The notes under the pieces were generated by a model. It was not told the origin of the DNA, did not search any database, and saw nothing but the letters and a program-made list of their open reading frames with translations. Both the position numbers and the translations under genes were made by a program. A stretch of 43,980 bases of DNA from Mesorhizobium prunaredense (GTDB lineage Bacteria; Pseudomonadota; Alphaproteobacteria; Rhizobiales; Rhizobiaceae): the NCBI RefSeq assembly GCF_900156895.1, contig NZ_FTPD01000024.1, positions 1-43,980 on the forward strand, given 5' to 3'. Shown in pieces: positions 40,174 to 43,980 of this stretch; within the stretch, counting starts at the first letter, position 1, and each line of letters opens with the position of its first letter.

Positions 40174-41046
40174 TTGGACGCATCATCGGCCAAGCTGCAG
40201 GTGGCAGGCTTTTACGACAAGCCGAGCGGGTCCATCCAGTATGTCGTTGCCGACCCGCAGACGCGACGATGCGCAATCATCGATCCGGTCCTGGATTTCG
40301 ACGAGAAGTCCGGGGCCACTGCCACGAAAAATGCCGACGCCCTGCTCGACTTCATTAGAGATCAACGGCTGGTTGTCGAATGGATCCTCGACACCCACCC
40401 GCATGCCGACCATTTCTCCGCGGCACACTATCTCAGCACGAAGACAGGAGCGCCCACGGCGATCGGCGAGAAGGTCGTCGACGTCCAGAAACTGTGGAAG
40501 GCAATCTACAACTGGCCGGGGTTTCCTGCCGACGGATCCCAGTGGCACAGGCTGTTTGCCGACGGCGAGACCTTTACGGTCGGCGGCATTCCGGCAAAGG
40601 TGCTTTTTTCGCCGGGACACACGCTGGCCTCGATCACCTATGTGATCGGCGACGCCGCTTTCATCCACGATACGCTGTTCATGCCGGACAGCGGCACGGC
40701 GAGAGCGGACTTTCCCGGCGGCAGTGCCGCGCAACTCTGGCGCTCGATCCAAAATATCCTCGCGCTGCCGGACGAGACACGCCTTTTCGTCGGTCATGAC
40801 TACCAGGCGGAGGGGCGCGAGCCCTTGTGGGAGAGCACGGTCGCGGAACAAAAATCCAAGAACACCCATGTTGCCGCCTGTAGGACGGAGGCCGATTTCG
40901 TAGCGTTGCGCGAGGCGCGCGACAGGACGCTGCCGATGCCGAGGCTGATCCTGCACGCGCTGCAGGTCAACATGAATGGCGGGCGCTTGCCGGAACCGGA
41001 GCCCAACGGCCGCCGCTATTTGAAATTTCCGCTGGATTGCCTTTGA
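40174..41046 (+). CDS. MBL-fold hydrolase, persulfide-dioxygenase-like
   Basis: About 290 residues. The metal motif THPHADHFSAAHYL, then FSPGHTLASITY, VGHDYQAEGREP and the lactamase fold order fit the ETHE1/Blh-like group, which in rhizobia oxidises persulfides. Specific residues beyond the metal site were not checked, so glyoxalase II-like activity stays possible. The start is a TTG at 40174 with GGGAG 8 nt upstream; no ATG is near. Confidence 0.85.
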   Translation: MDASSAKLQVAGFYDKPSGSIQYVVADPQTRRCAIIDPVLDFDEKSGATATKNADALLDFIRDQRLVVEWILDTHPHADHFSAAHYLSTKTGAPTAIGEKVVDVQKLWKAIYNWPGFPADGSQWHRLFADGETFTVGGIPAKVLFSPGHTLASITYVIGDAAFIHDTLFMPDSGTARADFPGGSAAQLWRSIQNILALPDETRLFVGHDYQAEGREPLWESTVAEQKSKNTHVAACRTEADFVALREARDRTLPMPRLILHALQVNMNGGRLPEPEPNGRRYLKFPLDCL

Positions 41047-41101
41047 GGGGCGCGGGTCCAACTTCTGCAATCTCGGCGCCGCCCCTCATCGCCCTGCCGG
41101 G

Positions 41102-41154
41102 CCTCTTCTCCCCGTCCCTATACGGGGAGGAGGTGGCGGCAGCCGGATGAGGGG
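41102..41154. repeat. intergenic repeat related to the 24.7-kb element
   Basis: CTCCCCGT/ACGGGGAG (41108-41115, 41122-41129) hairpin, then GGTGG and AGCCGGATGAGGGG, the same order of blocks as in 24745-24793. It lies between convergent genes and may serve as a terminator. Confidence 0.65.
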
Positions 41155-41180
41155 CAGCGCAGACGCCAGCCAGTCTAGCT

Positions 41181-41696
41181 TCAGGGTTTTGTTCGGCGGA
41201 CTAAATGTTCATACGTGATTTGCCAAGGGTCGCTCTCGGAAGATCGTTCCTCGCCGATCCAATGGAAGCTGTTGGCAGTGATCTCGGTGAAACGCCATTG
41301 AGTTTTCAGACCGCGCGAATCAGTGCCGAGTTGGACAATGTCCTTACCCTCGGCCCGCCCGATCTGGCGCGAGTGATCTCGGTTGAGCGGGTCGTTCCAT
41401 ATGATGTGCCAGCCATCGATCCCAGGATCAAAGATGCGCAAAGTCGTGCCATACATCGTGGATGGCGCAGGGCGCTTGGGCCTGATCCAGACGTCCTGAA
41501 TCGCGCGGCCTTCGAGCACCCAGCCAAAATGGCATTCTCCATCCCATTTCTGGATTGTGCCGTCATCGCGGTAGTGGACCGTGTCCATTTCCCAGCTTCC
41601 AATTAGCCATCCATACAGGTTCATGTCTTTCGCTCGGTCGGCTGGGGGACCTACGGACCCGAGAGCGGTGAGAAACGGAGAAATCGTCATCGTCAT
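41181..41696 (-). CDS. lipocalin-like hypothetical protein (DUF1579-type)
   Basis: About 171 residues from the ATG at 41696 (AAAGG upstream). The core LYGWLIGSWEMDTVHYRDDG then FGWVLEGRAIQDVWI and MYGTTLRIFDPG resembles the DUF1579-like calycin group, where the GxW motif begins a beta-barrel. Ligand unknown. A TTG at 41714 is an alternative start. Confidence 0.7.
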   Translation of the reverse strand: MTMTISPFLTALGSVGPPADRAKDMNLYGWLIGSWEMDTVHYRDDGTIQKWDGECHFGWVLEGRAIQDVWIRPKRPAPSTMYGTTLRIFDPGIDGWHIIWNDPLNRDHSRQIGRAEGKDIVQLGTDSRGLKTQWRFTEITANSFHWIGEERSSESDPWQITYEHLVRRTKP

Positions 41697-41874
41697 ACTG
41701 CCTTTGGTTTCCAAATAGGCGAGCTCAACTGCCCAGCGCAGCCCCGACGGCCCATGGTCGCGCCCGCTTGCAGCAAGCGCCGCCTCGTGAAATTTCGCGA
41801 CGGAAGCCCGCGTCGGCGCCGGAACATTGCCGCCACAATTTGCAGCGTTGCGGTTCCCAGGGCTTGGGGAAAAT

Positions 41875-41883
41875 TGCTATAAT
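41875..41883 (+). promoter_or_regulatory. extended -10 promoter without an obvious gene
   Basis: TGCTATAAT: TG one base before a perfect TATAAT (41878-41883), on the plus strand inside the gene-free stretch 41697-42062. Downstream is only ATG-AGC-CGG-CCA-GGC-TGA and a 41916 frame that soon reads antisense through rpoH. The region otherwise holds the rpoH terminator. Confidence 0.45.
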
Positions 41884-42008
41884 GCCGCTATGAGCCGGCC
41901 AGGCTGATCACACCGATGATTGAGCCGTTATGGCGACGGATCGGGCGTTCGCAAAGGCGCGGCGGAACCGGCAACCCAAGGGACAGTTCCCGGCAGTCGG
42001 TGGACCAT

Positions 42009-42040
42009 AAAAAAGGCGGCGCCAGTTACCTGACGCCGCC
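42009..42040 (-). terminator. terminator of rpoH
   Basis: On the minus strand GGCGGCGTCAG-GTAA-CTGGCGCCGCC (one G-T pair) is followed by TTTTTT, 23 nt after the rpoH stop. A strong intrinsic terminator. Confidence 0.92.
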
Positions 42041-42062
42041 GCTATTTGTTTCCGCCGGAGGT

Positions 42063-42974
42063 TTACGCCGCCGGCTGCGCCTCGATGGTGCGCAACGCCT
42101 GCATCTGGCGCTTGGCTGCGGCCTTGACCGCGTCCTGCACCTTCTCGAAGGCGCGCACCTCGATCTGGCGCACGCGCTCGCGGCTGATGTCGAACTCGGC
42201 CGACAGCTCTTCCAGCGTCAGCGGCTCCTCGGCCAGGCGGCGCGCCTCGAAGATGCGCCGCTCGCGCTCGTTGAGCACGGCAAGAGCGCCGGACAGCATG
42301 CCGCGCCGGTTTTCCAGTTCGTCCTGCTCGATCAGCGCCTCTTCCTGGCTTTCGTGGTCATCGACCAGCCAGTCCTGCCACTCACCGGACTCGCCCTCGC
42401 TCGCCCGGATCGGCGCGTTGAGCGAGGCGTCGCCCGACAGGCGGCGGTTCATCGACACCACTTCCGCTTCCGACACGTTGAGGCGGGTGGCGATCTCGGC
42501 GATCTGCTCGGGCTTCAAGTCGCCGTCGTCGAGCGCCTGGATCTTGCCCTTCACCTTGCGCAGGTTGAAGAACAGGCGCTTCTGGTTGGCGGTGGTGCCC
42601 ATCTTGACCAGGCTCCACGAGCGCAGGATGTATTCCTGGATCGAGGCCTTGATCCACCACATGGCGTAGGTGGCGAGCCGGAAGCCGCGCTCCGGTTCGA
42701 ATTTCTTGACGGCCTGCATCAGGCCGACATTGCCTTCCGAGATCACTTCGCCGATCGGCAGGCCGTAGCCGCGATAGCCCATGGCGATCTTGGCGACGAG
42801 CCGAAGGTGGCTGGTGACGAGCTTGTGCGCAGCCGTGGTGTCCTCGTGCTCAGCGTAACGCTTGGCGAGCATGTACTCTTCCTGCGGCTGAAGCATCGGA
42901 AAGCGACGGATTTCTTCCAGGTAGCGGCTGAGGCCGCCTTCACCGGAAACGATACTGGGTAGTGACTGGGCCAT
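42063..42974 (-). CDS. rpoH: heat-shock sigma factor RpoH
   Basis: Sigma-32, about 303 residues from the ATG at 42974 (MAQSLPSIVSGEGGLSRYL). Region 2 has SEGNVGLMQAVKKFEPERGF and RLATYAMWWIKASIQEYILR; the RpoH box QKRLFFNLRK is present, which separates RpoH from other sigma-70 members; region 4.2 shows SAEFDISRERVRQIEVRAFE. It directs RNA polymerase to heat-shock promoters. Upstream on the same strand is rluD, as in other alphaproteobacteria; the frame is open upstream of 42974 but has no family match there. Confidence 0.96.
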   Translation of the reverse strand: MAQSLPSIVSGEGGLSRYLEEIRRFPMLQPQEEYMLAKRYAEHEDTTAAHKLVTSHLRLVAKIAMGYRGYGLPIGEVISEGNVGLMQAVKKFEPERGFRLATYAMWWIKASIQEYILRSWSLVKMGTTANQKRLFFNLRKVKGKIQALDDGDLKPEQIAEIATRLNVSEAEVVSMNRRLSGDASLNAPIRASEGESGEWQDWLVDDHESQEEALIEQDELENRRGMLSGALAVLNERERRIFEARRLAEEPLTLEELSAEFDISRERVRQIEVRAFEKVQDAVKAAAKRQMQALRTIEAQPAA

Positions 42975-43179
42975 GATAGCGCCCCCTCTCTCGGAGTGGT
43001 GCCCCCTAACGCGGCGGGCATATGTCACGAACGCCAAAGGCTCGTTCGCGACAGCGGATGTATACAGGAACAAAACCAGAAAGGACAGCATTTGGTTCAA
43101 CACGAAACAGTGTGTCACGCCAAAGTGAACAACGCGGGTCAGGTTTTTGCCGATCTGGTTTTGAATGGATGAAGCCGGT

Positions 43180-43980
43180 TCAGAGTCTGCGGAAGCCGTC
43201 CACAAGTTCCTCCATGTCGCTCGGTAGCGGCGCCTCGAACCACATCGGTAAATGGGTAGTCGGATGCCGAAATTCAAGGAGGCGGGCATGCAATGCCTGT
43301 CGCGGAAAGGCCTTCACCTGGCCTTTCAGCGGCTCGGGCAGCCGGTTCGCCTTGGTGCGAAAGGCCTGGCCGTAATCGCGATCGCCGACGACCGGATGGC
43401 CGATATGAGCCATGTGGACGCGGATCTGATGGGTGCGCCCGGTCTCGAGCCGGCATTCGACCAGGCTCGCCGTGGCAAACTCCTTTTGCTGCTCGCCAAA
43501 GCGCTCGACCACCGTGAAATGGGTGACGGCGTGGCGGGCATCGTCGCGGCCCTGTGGCACCACGGCACGGCGCACGCGGTCGGCGGCGCGGCCAAGCGGC
43601 TCGTCGACCGTGCCTGTCGGTCTCATCGGAATGCCCCAGACCAGCGCCAGATAGGCGCGTTTGAGATCGCCGGTCAGGCCATGGTCGGCAAAGGCCTCCG
43701 ACAATGATTTGTGGGCGCGGTCGGTTTTTGCCACGACCATGACGCCGCTGGTCTCCTTGTCCAGGCGGTGGACGATGCCCGGCCGCCGCACACCGCCGAT
43801 GCCGGAAAGACTGTCGCCGCAATGGTGGATCAGCGCGTTGACCAGCGTGCCGGTCCAGTTGCCGGCGCCGGGATGGACGACCAGCCCCGGCGGCTTGTCG
43901 ATGACGATCAATTCATTGTCTTCATAGAGGACGTCGAGCGGGATGTTCTCGCCTTGCGGCTCCGCCGGTTCCGGCTCCGG
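43180..43980 (-). CDS. rluD: 23S rRNA pseudouridine synthase RluD, 5' end outside window
   Basis: The 267 C-terminal codons are visible and the frame stays open to the right edge (residues such as VLYEDNELIVIDKPPGLVVH lie at the break). The catalytic aspartate is in GIVHRLDKETSGVM, followed by GRTHQIRVHMAHIGHPV and GDRDYG. The S4 domain expected at the N-terminus would lie outside. It makes pseudouridine in 23S rRNA helix 69. It precedes rpoH by about 205 bp. Confidence 0.93.
   Translation of the reverse strand, partial: PEPEPAEPQGENIPLDVLYEDNELIVIDKPPGLVVHPGAGNWTGTLVNALIHHCGDSLSGIGGVRRPGIVHRLDKETSGVMVVAKTDRAHKSLSEAFADHGLTGDLKRAYLALVWGIPMRPTGTVDEPLGRAADRVRRAVVPQGRDDARHAVTHFTVVERFGEQQKEFATASLVECRLETGRTHQIRVHMAHIGHPVVGDRDYGQAFRTKANRLPEPLKGQVKAFPRQALHARLLEFRHPTTHLPMWFEAPLPSDMEELVDGFRRL

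Noticed and set aside
42975..43289. N-terminal extension of rpoH by about 105 residues
   Set aside because: RpoH proteins start near MAQSLPSI; the extension has no similarity to sigma factors and overlaps rluD.

Overview
The window is a chromosomal segment of a high-GC alphaproteobacterium of the Rhizobiales, most like Mesorhizobium. The pointers are the gene order tkt-gap-pgk-fba with zapA and a 6S RNA alongside, a trcR (DUF1013) gene, DUF1127, DUF1192, DUF4164 and paired YdcH small proteins, L36 and L32 without zinc cysteines, and rhizobial-type intergenic repeats. The species call is inference from gene content; no search was possible. No phage, transposase, CRISPR array, tRNA or rRNA gene was seen.

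Layout. 0-3.8 kb: alpha/beta hydrolase, TPR protein, rpmJ, purK-purE. 3.9-9.6 kb: a tight minus-strand operon (family-3 substrate-binding protein, two permeases, ATPase, RidA, SelA-like PLP enzyme) divergent from an IclR regulator, which looks like a complete uptake and breakdown unit for an amino-acid-like compound. 9.6-16.8 kb: two YdcH proteins, intergenic repeats, ispG, a lytic transglycosylase, a LysR regulator, a polyprenyl synthase, mtgA, rpmF and a membrane protein. 17-24.9 kb: a divergent HxlR regulator / hydrolase pair, ArsR regulator, MFS transporter, DUF1192 with quinone oxidoreductase, DUF1127, a truncated LysE gene, a LuxR regulator and trcR. 24.9-30.3 kb: a cluster with a stress-defence flavour (WYL regulator, MGMT-like protein, DJ-1/PfpI protein, DUF1127, VOC ring-cleaving dioxygenase, SGNH hydrolase, DUF899 protein). 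30.4-38.2 kb: central carbon metabolism on the minus strand (class I aldolase, pgk, gap, tkt) interrupted by a K+/H+ antiporter. 38.5-41 kb: DUF4164, zapA, 6S RNA, 1-Cys peroxiredoxin and a metallo-beta-lactamase-fold hydrolase. 41.2-44 kb: a lipocalin-like protein, rpoH and the 3' part of rluD, which runs off the right edge.

The most interesting signals are non-coding. A near-identical 42-bp element with a TCCTGACA/TGTCAGGA palindrome lies in front of two minus-strand units of the 25-27 kb cluster and suggests a small local regulon. At least three families of intergenic palindromic repeats are present; one has an identical 10-bp end in three copies and a variable core. Tandem or inverted repeats mark the promoters of the HxlR/hydrolase pair, the quinone oxidoreductase and trcR. 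A strong extended -10 promoter at 41.88 kb has no convincing gene behind it.
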